Below the pieces are notes generated by a model, which saw only the letters and a list, made by a program, of their open reading frames with translations, did not search any database and was not told the origin of the DNA. A DNA stretch of 64,000 nucleotides, from contig NZ_JAECMT010000002.1 in the NCBI RefSeq assembly GCF_016019935.1, forward strand, positions 496,001 to 560,000, given 5' to 3'. Position 1 is the stretch's first letter; each line of letters starts with the position of its first letter. A program made the translations under genes and the position numbers. This DNA comes from Paenibacillus sp. GSMTC-2017. Lineage in GTDB: Bacteria; Bacillota; Bacilli; Paenibacillales; Paenibacillaceae. Below, in pieces: positions 37,780 to 47,011 of the stretch.

Positions 37780-37855
37780 TTAGCTCGACTCCTTTGTCTA
37801 CATTAATTTGTCTATAAGAGACAATCGATCTGGAGCAAACATTGTTTCGGCACAC

Positions 37856-38080
37856 AAAAAACTCTCGCCTCTACGTCTGCTCCCAGACGTAGGGACGAGA
37901 GTTATATTCCCGCGGTTCCACCCTACTTGGTCATCTTGTTCGCAAGATAACCCTCTTTTAATTTCAAGACTCCAGAGCGCCTTTCGTTATAATTGTCCCA
38001 TCGGGCTTTCACCTTCCCCGATTCGCTAACGTTGTCGACAAGTCATAACTACTTTCTCCATCATTGTCCAATATACATAA
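37856..38080 (-). promoter_or_regulatory. T-box riboswitch of glyQS (Gly specifier)
   Basis: The leader contains AGGGTGGAACCGCGGG (37909-37924) and a terminator hairpin with long arms (37856-37903) ending in a T run. Stem I elements AGTA (near 38050) and GGTGAAAGCCCGAT are visible. By the same spacing used for metG, the specifier is GGC at 37979-37981, directly before GCTCTGGAG. GGC codes for glycine. Confidence 0.93.
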
Positions 38081-38086
38081 TTCCTT

Positions 38087-38115
38087 ATTTTAAGCGGATC
38101 ACGCACTAAAGTCAA
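38087..38115 (-). promoter_or_regulatory. Sigma-A promoter of glyQS leader
   Basis: On the minus strand TTGACT (38110-38115) and TAAAAT (38087-38092) are 17 nt apart. The -35 box overlaps the last codons of recO. Confidence 0.7.
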
Positions 38116-38855
38116 ACTAATTTATCTAGTTGATCAAGAAAATTTCTTGATTTGAGCACAATACCTAACTGTGTGTCCATCAAACTGCGCATACATCGTT
38201 TTAGCTCAACCTTTGTTTCATCCTTAAGTGTTATCGAGCCAAGCCTTCGCATATCCATCCCACGGAACAATCGAAGCAGTTTATGTACACCTTCACTTAA
38301 TGGCAAAGAACTTGAATCTCGATGCGTACATCTTGAACACAATATGCCACCAGCATTCGCCGAAAGTCGGAATGGGCCTACTCTATTTCCACAAGCTACA
38401 CATTCTTCAAGTTCAGGCGCATAACCAGACAAGTCAAGAATCCGCATCTCAAATAAGTGTGAAACAATTTGAGCGTCCTTACCTTCCTTCAAAGCAGTAA
38501 AGCAAGCTCTCAACTGTTCAAAATGGAAGCCAGTGGGCTCCTCATCTTGAATAGTTCGATCCGTAAGTTCTGCAGCATACGATGCATATGCAGAAAGATC
38601 AAGCTGGGAACGCAAATCATGGTGAGATTCAATAATCTCACCATGATTAAGTGTTCCGAGTCCAGTTCCTCGGAAATATTGAAACTCACCGTATGTGAAT
38701 GGTTGAGCTAGTGACGCATGTCTGCTCTTTACTTTTTTGGCTCCTCGTATAAGAACGCCTGCTTTTCCATTCGTTTTCGTTAATAACGTAACGATTTTGT
38801 TATTTTCCCCGTAATCCATGCTTCGAATTACTATACCTTCCACACGATACAACAT
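38112..38855 (-). CDS. recO: DNA repair protein RecO
   Basis: Loads RecA onto SSB-covered single-stranded DNA together with RecR/RecF. The 247-residue protein (ATG 38855, GGGGGAG site) has an N-terminal OB fold (YRVEGIVIRSMDYGENNKIV) and a zinc finger with CVACG and CSRCTH. The frame extends eight codons further without a better site. It lies between yqzL and glyQ, as in Bacillus. Confidence 0.96.
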   Translation of the reverse strand: MLYRVEGIVIRSMDYGENNKIVTLLTKTNGKAGVLIRGAKKVKSRHASLAQPFTYGEFQYFRGTGLGTLNHGEIIESHHDLRSQLDLSAYASYAAELTDRTIQDEEPTGFHFEQLRACFTALKEGKDAQIVSHLFEMRILDLSGYAPELEECVACGNRVGPFRLSANAGGILCSRCTHRDSSSLPLSEGVHKLLRLFRGMDMRRLGSITLKDETKVELKRCMRSLMDTQLGIVLKSRNFLDQLDKLV

Positions 38856-38913
38856 CCCGGTGTCTCCCCCATGAAACAACCCTTACACAATGTGCAAGTT
38901 CATACAACATCAC

Positions 38914-39066
38914 TTACTCCAGATCGTCCAGCATAACATGCTCATCGTCCTGTTTATCTAACGCATCAGTAGAGGGTGTTAGCCCACTTTGATCCATTTC
39001 CTTGTAGAGCATGAAGGATTCGACATCCCCGGTCAACGTAAAATACTTCCACGAAAAATCTCGCAT
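38914..39066 (-). CDS. yqzL: YqzL family protein
   Basis: A 50-residue protein: it begins MRDFSWKYFTLTGDVESFML and continues YKEMDQSG, then an acidic tail ending DDEHVMLDDLE. The aromatic start and the GDVESFMLYKEM block are typical of YqzL proteins, encoded between era and recO in Bacillales. ATG 39066 is preceded by AAAGGG. Function unknown. Confidence 0.85.
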   Translation of the reverse strand: MRDFSWKYFTLTGDVESFMLYKEMDQSGLTPSTDALDKQDDEHVMLDDLE

Positions 39067-39155
39067 ACGTATTCATCCCTTTCCGCCTCGGAAATGTTGC
39101 TCCAGACATTAATAGGATGCGATAAAAGATGCTCGGGTATGCTTAGTAAATTACG

Positions 39156-40079
39156 TCAGTCGTGACGGAAGCCAAGATCTTTTAGAACTCGCTCCTGATT
39201 ACGCCAATCCTTCTTCACTTTGACCCATAACTCTAAGTAAGTTTTTGAGCCTAGAAGTGCCTCAATGTCTTTACGCGCTTGCTTTCCAACCTCTTTAAGA
39301 AGCTCGCCTCGTTTGCCAATAATAATTCCCTTCTGGGAATCCCGCTCTACGTATATAACAGCACCGATGTAAACAACGCCGTTTTCTTGTACACGCATAT
39401 CTTCGATTGCAACCGCAATGGAATGGGGTATTTCTTCACGAGTCATATGCAAAATTTTCTCACGAACTAGCTCTGCACATACAAATTGCTCTGGGTGATC
39501 CGTAATTTGATCTGCAGGATAATATTGAGGTCCTTCAGGCAAATAACGAGTAATCTGCTCCAGCAATGTATTTACATTATTCCCTTGGAGCGCAGAGATC
39601 GGAATAATCTCAGCAAATTCGTGAAGCTGATTATACTGGGTAATCATTGGCAGAAGCTGCTCTGGCGTTACTTTGTCAATTTTGTTCATAACGAGAAACA
39701 CAGGTGTTTTTACCTGTTTAAGTTGCTCGATAATAAACCGATCACCGCCACCTAATCCTTCGGATGCATCAATAAGGAAAAGTGCCGCTTCGACTTCCTT
39801 CAGTGCGCTTTGTGCTGTTTGCATCATATAATTGCCAAGCTTTGATAACGGTTTGTGTATGCCCGGCGTGTCCAAAAATACGATTTGGATATCGTCGTTC
39901 GTATAAACGCCATGGATTTTATTACGCGTCGTTTGAGGTTTATCCGACATAATGGCGATTTTTTGTCCAATTAAGTGATTCATAAGTGTGGATTTACCCA
40001 CGTTTGGTCTTCCGATGATTGCAACAAATCCAGAACGGAACTTCTTTCCGCCTGATTTATTTGTAGGTGTTTGACTCAT
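39156..40079 (-). CDS. era: GTPase Era
   Basis: Ribosome assembly GTPase that binds the 3' end of 16S rRNA. The 307-residue protein has G1 [10 protein letters not shown]3 DTPGIHKP, G4 NKID, G5 SAL, and a C-terminal KH domain ([19 protein letters not shown]). It begins 2 nt after the cdd stop. Confidence 0.98.
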   Translation of the reverse strand: MSQTPTNKSGGKKFRSGFVAIIGRPNVGKSTLMNHLIGQKIAIMSDKPQTTRNKIHGVYTNDDIQIVFLDTPGIHKPLSKLGNYMMQTAQSALKEVEAALFLIDASEGLGGGDRFIIEQLKQVKTPVFLVMNKIDKVTPEQLLPMITQYNQLHEFAEIIPISALQGNNVNTLLEQITRYLPEGPQYYPADQITDHPEQFVCAELVREKILHMTREEIPHSIAVAIEDMRVQENGVVYIGAVIYVERDSQKGIIIGKRGELLKEVGKQARKDIEALLGSKTYLELWVKVKKDWRNQERVLKDLGFRHD

Positions 40080-40081
40080 TA

Positions 40082-40519
40082 TTATGCTTGCTCCTCCTTG
40101 TGTAAAGACGACGGCGTAAATGCGCCCGGTAGCAGATCACCTACCGTTGTAATTTCCCAATCTCCTTTAAGGTTACCCATAATAACTGGCATGTCCAGTT
40201 CACATAGTTCCACCAACACTTGTCTACAAACACCACAAGGTGTAATAGGACCATCTGTATCTCCCATAACAGCAATTGCTTTAAATGTTCTAGCTTCTTT
40301 GCCATCAGCTATTGCTCTAAACAATGCTGTCCGCTCCGCGCAGTTGGTTGGACCGTAAGCAGCATTCTCGACATTGCATCCATAATGGATGTTTCCATCT
40401 TTGTCTAAGAGCGCTGCGCCAACTTGAAAGTTTGAATAAGGTACGTACGCACGTTTCATAGCTTCTTTTGAAGCCTCTAATAAAGTGTTATATAACTCCG
40501 AAAGATTGTTGTTTTCCAT
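40082..40519 (-). CDS. cdd: Cytidine deaminase
   Basis: Pyrimidine salvage enzyme converting cytidine and deoxycytidine to uridines. The 145-residue small-subunit (tetrameric) form has the zinc site NCAERTALF and PCGVCRQVL and the substrate motif [19 protein letters not shown] before ATG 40519. It is part of the dgkA-cdd-era run. Confidence 0.97.
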   Translation of the reverse strand: MENNNLSELYNTLLEASKEAMKRAYVPYSNFQVGAALLDKDGNIHYGCNVENAAYGPTNCAERTALFRAIADGKEARTFKAIAVMGDTDGPITPCGVCRQVLVELCELDMPVIMGNLKGDWEITTVGDLLPGAFTPSSLHKEEQA

Positions 40520-40552
40520 AATAAATTCTCCTCACTGTTCATCCTGTTATGT

Positions 40553-40912
40553 TTAAAAGACTAGATGCCACAAGGGCGGCCCAATAATGAGCAGCCCGAC
40601 AATAATTGAACCAAATACTGCTGCAAGAACTGCACCTGCTGCAACATCTTTGGCTATTTTTGCGATTGGATGACGTTCTGGACTCGCCAAATTAACTGCC
40701 TGCTCTATTGCAGTATTAACTAGCTCAGCACTAATTACAAGTGTAATTGCAAAACAAATGATCGCCCACTCCACTATATTAAGGGATACAAGTGTACCTA
40801 GTGAGATCACAATAACTGCAGCAACACAATGAAACTGCATATGTCGTTCCGTGCGAATAGCGAATACGATTCCAGACAATGCAAGCCAAGCACTGCGCAC
40901 AAATCTTAGCAT
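40553..40912 (-). CDS. dgkA: Undecaprenol/diacylglycerol kinase family membrane protein
   Basis: A 119-residue protein with three membrane helices. Catalytic residues lie in the conserved VISAELVNTAIEQAVNL, with ERHPIAKIAKDVAAGAVL next. Bacillus members phosphorylate undecaprenol, feeding lipid carrier into cell-wall synthesis; the N-terminal AIRTERHMQFH is also typical. The ATG overlaps the stop of ybeY (TAATG). Confidence 0.94.
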   Translation of the reverse strand: MLRFVRSAWLALSGIVFAIRTERHMQFHCVAAVIVISLGTLVSLNIVEWAIICFAITLVISAELVNTAIEQAVNLASPERHPIAKIAKDVAAGAVLAAVFGSIIVGLLIIGPPLWHLVF

Positions 40913-41409
40913 TAACGAGTCAATCCCGCTTTCTGTAAAACAGATTCTTGCTTCTCAGTCATGATTGCTTCCGACGCATCATCTTGATGATCATAACCGA
41001 TCAAATGAAGGAAACCATGTACGAATAAAAAGGCAACTTCCCTCTCTAGCGAATGACCATATTCTTCACTTTGCGCTACTGCACGCTCTACTGAGATAAT
41101 GATATCACCGAGCATACCAGAGATTGGGTCTACTTCATCTTCGCTTTCCACTTCAAAAATAATATTCAATTCATCAACGCCATCATCCTGCATAGCAAAT
41201 GACAATACATCGGTTGGACGATCAATATTGCGATATTCAAGATTTAATGCATGAATTCCTGCATCATCGATAAAGGTAAGGGCAACATCACCGTCTTCCA
41301 TACCTTCTGCTTCGCCTGCTAACTGTAACAACTCCGTCAATTTCTCTATCCAGCTGTCCGGTATTTCTACCTTGTTTTGTTCGTTGCTCCAATCCAATTG
41401 CAAGCTCAT
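40912..41409 (-). CDS. ybeY: rRNA maturation endoribonuclease YbeY
   Basis: Zinc-dependent RNase needed for 16S rRNA 3'-end maturation. The 165-residue protein has the metal site HGFLHLIGYDHQDD and the preceding RPTDVLSFAM and LGDIIISVERAVAQ blocks. It is coupled to dgkA downstream and sits 1 nt after pgpH. Confidence 0.97.
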   Translation of the reverse strand: MSLQLDWSNEQNKVEIPDSWIEKLTELLQLAGEAEGMEDGDVALTFIDDAGIHALNLEYRNIDRPTDVLSFAMQDDGVDELNIIFEVESEDEVDPISGMLGDIIISVERAVAQSEEYGHSLEREVAFLFVHGFLHLIGYDHQDDASEAIMTEKQESVLQKAGLTR

Positions 41410-41410
41410 T

Positions 41411-43657
41411 CTAATTTATTCTCTCCTTCGTCTTTACATCTTCCGGGTATTCAATACGTGAATGGAAAATACCTATTATACTCTCCTTTAACGATTGAGC
41501 AATCTTATCTAGCTCTTTTAGCGTTAAATCACATTCATTGTATTGATTGTCATCGAGCCTGCTTTTAATAATTTTGTTAATCATCGCTTCGACTTGTTCA
41601 ACTGTAGGATTACGCAAACTTCGAACTGCAGCTTCCACACAATCAGCAATTCCTACTACTGCCGCTTCCTTTGATTGCGCCTTAGGCCCAGGGTAACGGA
41701 AGTTATCCTCCGTGAAAGTATGCTGCACACCTTGCTCCTCAGCTTGCTTTATCGCTTTATGATAAAAAAACTTAAGCGAGGTTGTCCCATGATGTTGCTC
41801 TGCGATATCACGAATCGGCTTCGGAATGTTATGCGCTTTAAGCATGTCCACTCCATCTCTAGCATGTGCTACAATAATCGATTTACTAAGCTTCGGGTCA
41901 ATCGAATCATGCGGGTTTTCGATATTCGATTGGTTTTCAATAAAATAATTGGGTCTCTTTGTCTTTCCAATATCATGATAGAACGAACCTACCCGACATA
42001 ACAACCCATCTGCTCCAATAGACTCGGCGGCAGCTTCAGACAAGTTGCCAACCATTACACTGTGGTGATAAGTACCTGGTGTTTCTGTTAAAAGCTTACG
42101 CAAGAGCGGATGGTTAGGATTGGATAACTCAACTAACTTAAGCGCTGATAAAATACCGAATGTAATTTCGAAAAACGGCATTAAGCCGATAACAAGAACA
42201 GCCGTCAATAATCCACTCGCAAATGCAAATGCAACTGAATAAATAAATGGCATTCGCTCTAATTGCTCTGACATCATAAGCATAGCCATCACAGATAAGG
42301 AACCAAACAGGCTGACCATTATACCGGCTTTTAAAATCGTCGAGCGCTGACTTGCCTTATGGATTGAGAAGATAGCAGCCAGTGAAACAACAATAATAAA
42401 AAATCCGTATTTGAAATCGAATATTTGATTGGAGTTTGTATTTAGAATTATGCTTCCTAATATCGTAAAAACAAAAGAGCTGATTATAGCTAAATGCATA
42501 TCTAGCAATAACGTAATAAGCATCACACCTAATGCTGCCGGAGCAAGATAGCCCGCATACGATGCTGTATCTGTTTGTGTTAGAGCGATAATCTCAATCG
42601 TAATAATATTAATTAGAAAGATAAGCCACAACATTAATAACTGTGCGTTGTTATACTTCGGTTTTAAGCCATTAATGCCACCAGACTGATGTAAGTACGC
42701 GTACAATACGATAATTAACATCAGCGACAATATGAGCAGTCCAGCGTGTGGCCAATAGCTTTTTTTATCATGAAGCAAATTAGAATCCGAAAGGATCTTG
42801 TATGTTTCTGGCGTTATGATTTCGCCACGTTTTACAAGTATATCTCCCTCTTTAATTATAACAGGCGGCGTGTTTTGCTTCGCTAGTACTCTCGCCTCAT
42901 CAGTTAATTCCTTATCAAAAAACTTGTTCGGCATAATTGCGAATCTCGCAAGTTCCTGAACAATTTCTCTCTCCGTACGATTAGATAACGAACTAGCGTT
43001 TACAAGTTCTGCCACTTGCGTCCGTGCCGTTTCAGCTTCTCTTAATTGTTCGCCCATTAGCTTGCGGACGATTTTGATTGCAACAGTACGCATTTCAGAT
43101 AATTGCTCAGATGTAAGCTGAGGCATTTTATAGAACGCTTCATCAGGAATTGTATATTGCTGTTCCTTAGCCACTGCCGACATTTCCGCGAGCAAGGAAT
43201 CATTGTATGTACCATTTCCTAAATTGTTTTTGACGAAAGCATCAATATGTGTACTATATCTACCTGGAATATCTTTTAAATAAATATCAATCTTTTCTTG
43301 TTTGGTCACTTGGTCGTCTTCATTAAGTTGCTCAATGCGTTGCAGGATTGAATCAACTAACGATTCATTGCGAGTATAAACAATACTATAGGTATCGTCG
43401 ATCCGATTCGCAGCTTCTTCCTCAGCCAGTCGGGTAGCTTTCTCATCCCTGATCTGAAATGGAGCTTTTATATCCTTATCAGATGGAGAGCCCTCCGAAA
43501 TATTATACGTTTCTGGAATGACATGCGGCGATAAGCTGAAATAGAACAATAGCACGAACATAGCCATCAGCATCCAACTAACAGCGGGACTTTGTCTCCA
43601 GCCTTTCGCAATTACGGGCTTAACGCTCCCTTGTTTGCTCGTACCGTTTTGGCCCAT
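41411..43657 (-). CDS. pgpH: HD-family 7TM phosphohydrolase PgpH (YqfF)
   Basis: Membrane phosphodiesterase that degrades c-di-AMP. The 748-residue protein has an N-terminal membrane helix, an extracellular 7TMR-HDED region (about residues 55-300), seven membrane helices, and a cytoplasmic HD domain with TPGTYHHSVMVGNLSEAAAE and YHDIGKTKRPNYF. Together with phoH and ybeY this gene order is conserved in Bacillota. SD AAAGGAATG at 43657. Confidence 0.95.
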   Translation of the reverse strand: MGQNGTSKQGSVKPVIAKGWRQSPAVSWMLMAMFVLLFYFSLSPHVIPETYNISEGSPSDKDIKAPFQIRDEKATRLAEEEAANRIDDTYSIVYTRNESLVDSILQRIEQLNEDDQVTKQEKIDIYLKDIPGRYSTHIDAFVKNNLGNGTYNDSLLAEMSAVAKEQQYTIPDEAFYKMPQLTSEQLSEMRTVAIKIVRKLMGEQLREAETARTQVAELVNASSLSNRTEREIVQELARFAIMPNKFFDKELTDEARVLAKQNTPPVIIKEGDILVKRGEIITPETYKILSDSNLLHDKKSYWPHAGLLILSLMLIIVLYAYLHQSGGINGLKPKYNNAQLLMLWLIFLINIITIEIIALTQTDTASYAGYLAPAALGVMLITLLLDMHLAIISSFVFTILGSIILNTNSNQIFDFKYGFFIIVVSLAAIFSIHKASQRSTILKAGIMVSLFGSLSVMAMLMMSEQLERMPFIYSVAFAFASGLLTAVLVIGLMPFFEITFGILSALKLVELSNPNHPLLRKLLTETPGTYHHSVMVGNLSEAAAESIGADGLLCRVGSFYHDIGKTKRPNYFIENQSNIENPHDSIDPKLSKSIIVAHARDGVDMLKAHNIPKPIRDIAEQHHGTTSLKFFYHKAIKQAEEQGVQHTFTEDNFRYPGPKAQSKEAAVVGIADCVEAAVRSLRNPTVEQVEAMINKIIKSRLDDNQYNECDLTLKELDKIAQSLKESIIGIFHSRIEYPEDVKTKERIN

Positions 43658-43674
43658 GCGAAAATCATTCCTTT

Positions 43675-44649
43675 CTAGGCATTATTTTCGGAGTCCCAAT
43701 TATAAGCCGTAATTATTTTTTGTACTAACGAGTGACGGACAACATCTTGTTCTGTAAAGTAAATCAAACCAATTTCTTCGATAGCTTTTAAAATACGCTG
43801 TGCCTCGATTAGACCTGACTTTTTACCCCGCGGCAAGTCAATCTGGGTAACGTCTCCTGTTATAACCATCTTTGAACCAAATCCAAGCCTAGTCAAAAAC
43901 ATTTTCATTTGTTCTGGCGTCGTATTTTGTGCTTCATCCAAAATAATAAAGGAGTCATCTAATGTACGACCCCTCATATAGGCTAGTGGTGCTATTTCTA
44001 TTAATCCACGTTCCATCGCTTTTACGGTTTGATCTGGGCCTAACACATCGTGTAATGCATCATATAGCGGCCTTAAATAAGGATCTACCTTTTCTTGCAA
44101 ATCACCTGGCAAAAATCCTAAGTTCTCTCCAGCTTCAACCGCAGGTCTCGTCAAGACGATCCGTTTCACAGAACCTTCTTTTAGTGCAGCTACTGCAAGA
44201 ACAACTGCCAAATAAGTTTTACCTGTACCGGCAGGTCCAATTCCGAACACGATATCCCGTTTTTTAATGGTTTTTACATAATGTCTCTGGCCGATCGTTT
44301 TAACTAATATCTTCTTACCTCGGAAAGTAGTTGCTATCTCCTTTTTAAACAGGTCTAACAGCTCTTCTGCTTGCATATTACGTGCTAATTCAAGTGCATA
44401 TGCAACATCCCGCTCAGAAGGCGTGTAGCCCCCGCGTACGAGCTGTAAGAGAACCGAATACAATTGTTCCAACGAATCAACTTCTTGAACGGGACCTGAA
44501 ATGACAATTTCTGCTTCACGAGAAGAGATTGATGACTCTACTTGTTCTTCAACCATTCTCAAATACTTATCCTGAGGCCCGAATACTGCTAAGCCTTCTG
44601 CTCCGTTTTCGAGCGAAATCTTTATCATTTTCGTTTCAATTTGCAACAA
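43675..44649 (-). CDS. phoH: PhoH family ATPase
   Basis: A 324-residue PhoH-type P-loop protein with GPAGTGKTYLAVVLA (Walker A), FIILDEAQNTTPEQMKMFL (Walker B) and TGDVTQIDLPRG (sensor). PhoH proteins are linked to RNA metabolism, consistent with the neighbouring ybeY. Translation probably starts at TTG 44649 with AAGGAG 8 nt upstream; that site lies in the end of yqfD, so the two are coupled. Confidence 0.95.
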   Translation of the reverse strand: MLQIETKMIKISLENGAEGLAVFGPQDKYLRMVEEQVESSISSREAEIVISGPVQEVDSLEQLYSVLLQLVRGGYTPSERDVAYALELARNMQAEELLDLFKKEIATTFRGKKILVKTIGQRHYVKTIKKRDIVFGIGPAGTGKTYLAVVLAVAALKEGSVKRIVLTRPAVEAGENLGFLPGDLQEKVDPYLRPLYDALHDVLGPDQTVKAMERGLIEIAPLAYMRGRTLDDSFIILDEAQNTTPEQMKMFLTRLGFGSKMVITGDVTQIDLPRGKKSGLIEAQRILKAIEEIGLIYFTEQDVVRHSLVQKIITAYNWDSENNA

Positions 44650-44652
44650 TTC

Positions 44653-45846
44653 TCAATCTCCTTGCATCTGGACTAATGGCAATTCCTCAATGATAGATTG
44701 TTCCACTTCAAAAAGAACTTTCATATAAACTTTACCATTGTCCGCCTTTTCATGCAAAACAATTTCATCTAAAACGACAGCATCCGTGCCTGCATTTTCT
44801 GTTAATTCAGCTTTTGCTTGCATTATTCCGATGCTCTTCGCATCATCCTGTGTCAACTCCCGTTCCTGCATCTCTGATTCCATAATTGTTTCCTTCATTC
44901 TGCCGATAGGGAGCGACCATTTTCTCCAAGATACCTTCTCCTCATGTTGGATCGTCTCAGAGTTAGAATATGAAGCACTGCCAAACCCACTAATTTGCAA
45001 TGCACGTGAACCGATAACTGCATGCCATTTCGTTTTTTTCTCACCTGTGTACACTTTAATTTTCTGAATCATCGGAGCTTCAATATTAAATTCATACCAG
45101 ACGAGACCACGCACCACGCCTTTAGCCACTACCGTTCGCGAATAATTTTCCGAACCAATGAGTCCAGATATAAGTGTTTGTCCCTTTTTTACTCGCGCAT
45201 TTTTTCTTACAACTGGTTTACCTACTTCGGCAACAATTTGCGTTACCACTGCATCAGTTGATGCAATAAGATGTCTCGGATTTTGAAGGGCAACCTGATC
45301 AGGCGTCGTCATTTCTACGACCTGAATTTTCACCTTCGTCCCTTTCTTCTCAACACCAACCCATGTCGTACCCGGCAATATGCTTACAAGTTGTCTAGAG
45401 ATCACGTCTGTATCCTTTAGACGAAAAGACCATTGCAAAGGATATATACCTTCTGACTTTGCCGCTTGTAAAATTTGATCTTCAGTTAATTTCACATTAC
45501 CGTCAACTTCAACACGCCACACGAGGGAAGAGAGCATAAACACAATAGCAAAAAATAAAAAGATACCGCCTGCGAACCAAATCCTACTCTCTGCTCTTAC
45601 AAGCCAAAATGGAAGCCCTCGCCGCTCTACCACATGAACACGACAGCCTGTCTCTTTTAAATACGGCCGAAGACGAAAAAAGTCACTAACCGATATTTCA
45701 AATCGCATAAGTCCGCTGCTTGTCCAGCGAATAGCAGACAGTGCTAAGCCGCCAGCAAGAGCCTTATTTACCAATTCTGCTGGCTCACCACCTCTTGCAT
45801 GAACGACTACGATGCCCTTTATCCATAACACACTTTGTCCCCTCAA
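44653..45846 (-). CDS. yqfD: Sporulation protein YqfD
   Basis: A 397-residue sporulation protein. An N-terminal soluble part with GGEPAELVNKALAGGL, one membrane helix (residues about 90-112) and a large extracytoplasmic part with ILQAAKSEGIYPLQWSFRLK split at YPLQWSF and WVGVEKKGTKVKI. Mother-cell (sigma-E) gene in B. subtilis; role in spore formation is not resolved. TTG start at 45846 behind AGGAGGGG. It follows yqfC by 21 nt. Confidence 0.94.
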   Translation of the reverse strand: MRGQSVLWIKGIVVVHARGGEPAELVNKALAGGLALSAIRWTSSGLMRFEISVSDFFRLRPYLKETGCRVHVVERRGLPFWLVRAESRIWFAGGIFLFFAIVFMLSSLVWRVEVDGNVKLTEDQILQAAKSEGIYPLQWSFRLKDTDVISRQLVSILPGTTWVGVEKKGTKVKIQVVEMTTPDQVALQNPRHLIASTDAVVTQIVAEVGKPVVRKNARVKKGQTLISGLIGSENYSRTVVAKGVVRGLVWYEFNIEAPMIQKIKVYTGEKKTKWHAVIGSRALQISGFGSASYSNSETIQHEEKVSWRKWSLPIGRMKETIMESEMQERELTQDDAKSIGIMQAKAELTENAGTDAVVLDEIVLHEKADNGKVYMKVLFEVEQSIIEELPLVQMQGD

Positions 45847-45867
45847 TCCATTCCCCTCCTAAGCTCA

Positions 45868-46146
45868 TTATGAGAGCAGTTGAATGCTGGTTATTACACC
45901 TTCAATAAAAACTTCTTCTGTCCAAATCGTTCGTATGACAAGTGAACTCCCATTCACTTCTAACTGCCCCTTGCTTAATGCAAGCCTTAGACACTCACTC
46001 GAGAAATGAACAACACCACGATGATTTTCGATATATAGTTGTCGATCCCCAATCATCGTAAGTCTAGGTAAATCAAATACAACATCTTGAGGCAAATCTA
46101 ATAGCTCAGCCGTCATCTTATGAAATTTCCGTTTCAAATGTCGCAT
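45868..46146 (-). CDS. yqfC: Sporulation protein YqfC
   Basis: A 92-residue YabP/YqfC family protein, part of the sigma-E regulon in Bacillus. Features are LDLPQDVVFDLPRLTMIG, LYIENHRGVVHFSSECLRL and the closing VFIEGVITSIQLL. ATG 46146 was chosen because homologues begin near it; GAGGAGG is 13 nt upstream. A sigma-E-like promoter lies at 46245-46273. Confidence 0.92.
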   Translation of the reverse strand: MRHLKRKFHKMTAELLDLPQDVVFDLPRLTMIGDRQLYIENHRGVVHFSSECLRLALSKGQLEVNGSSLVIRTIWTEEVFIEGVITSIQLLS

Positions 46147-46244
46147 TGACGTTTCGTTGCCTCCTCGCTGTTTACATAACAAAACCAATTCTTGAATGTT
46201 AAACTCTGTTAGCAGAGTTATGGACTATAAACATGTGCTATACC

Positions 46245-46273
46245 AAATTATGCTAATGAACCTTTAAATATGA
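46245..46273 (-). promoter_or_regulatory. Sigma-E-type promoter of yqfCD
   Basis: On the minus strand TCATATT (46267-46273) and CATAATTT (46245-46252) are 14 nt apart, close to the sigma-E pattern ATATT-N14-CATACAnT. The yqfC start is about 100 nt downstream. B. subtilis yqfCD is known to be sigma-E dependent. Confidence 0.6.
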
Positions 46274-46332
46274 GATCGTTTATAAATATCACAAGCTATA
46301 GCTCAATTTACAAATTATTCTTCCTATAGACA

Positions 46333-46376
46333 CAAAAAAAGCTCTCGCTCCACACAAGGTGGAACAAGAGCTTAAT
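46333..46376 (-). terminator. Intrinsic terminator after floA operon
   Basis: AAGCTCTTG-TTCCACC pairs with GTGGA-GCGAGAGCTT around a short loop, with a small internal bulge, and is followed by a run of seven T on the minus strand. It directly follows the 46379-46945 stop and separates the sigma-W and sigma-E units. Confidence 0.85.
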
Positions 46377-46378
46377 TT

Positions 46379-46945
46379 CTATTTACGATATGACCGCTTG
46401 GCTCTAGGTGAACCAAGCACTTCAGACCATACGAACGCTTGACGCAACTGTGCTTTAGTTAATCCCGATTTCGGATTTACTGATACTTCTAACTTTTCAC
46501 GATTATTAGTAGGTGAGCCTCCACCTAAACTTGAGAAAGAAGGTCTCGATGGCTTTAGCGCGCCTGATGCCCCAATGCTATCGATTGAGTTTCTGTTGTA
46601 TTCCGACCAACTCTGACTTGCTTCCGCCATTTCATGCGAAATACCTTCATCACTTCGCTCAGTCTGTAACTGAGATCGATATACGGACTGAGCATTTCTT
46701 TGATCATCCGATTGATGGTGATTTAAGACCGATGCTTGCTCTTCACGATCAAGAGAATGCGTATCGTTAGACATACGTTTCAAAGTTGAAGGTTCAGGAT
46801 CTAATTGGCCTGGCATTTCACGATCAAAGGTAGGCATACCTGACGGCTTCCCTTTGTTGTCCGACTTGTTCAGCAACTTATAGAGAAAAAACACTATTCC
46901 GATTACTACATAAAAGTTTTGAAACAAAAATTCGATCAAATCCAT
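46379..46945 (-). CDS. Membrane-anchored polar protein of the floA operon, unknown
   Basis: A 188-residue protein with one N-terminal membrane helix (FQNFYVVIGIVFFLYKLL), a long low-complexity polar middle (Ser, Asn, Gln, Glu), and a conserved-looking C-terminal helix LTKAQLRQAFVWSEVLGSPR. It is the third gene behind the sigma-W promoter, after nfeD and floA. B. subtilis has a small unrelated-looking yqfB in this place. A partner of flotillin is possible from position only. Confidence 0.7.
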   Translation of the reverse strand: MDLIEFLFQNFYVVIGIVFFLYKLLNKSDNKGKPSGMPTFDREMPGQLDPEPSTLKRMSNDTHSLDREEQASVLNHHQSDDQRNAQSVYRSQLQTERSDEGISHEMAEASQSWSEYNRNSIDSIGASGALKPSRPSFSSLGGGSPTNNREKLEVSVNPKSGLTKAQLRQAFVWSEVLGSPRAKRSYRK

Positions 46946-47011
46946 CTTGCGTTCACCTCCAAGGAACAGCCGTTAATACCGGTTACCCAATCGGACTGTC
47001 GGCTGCTACAA

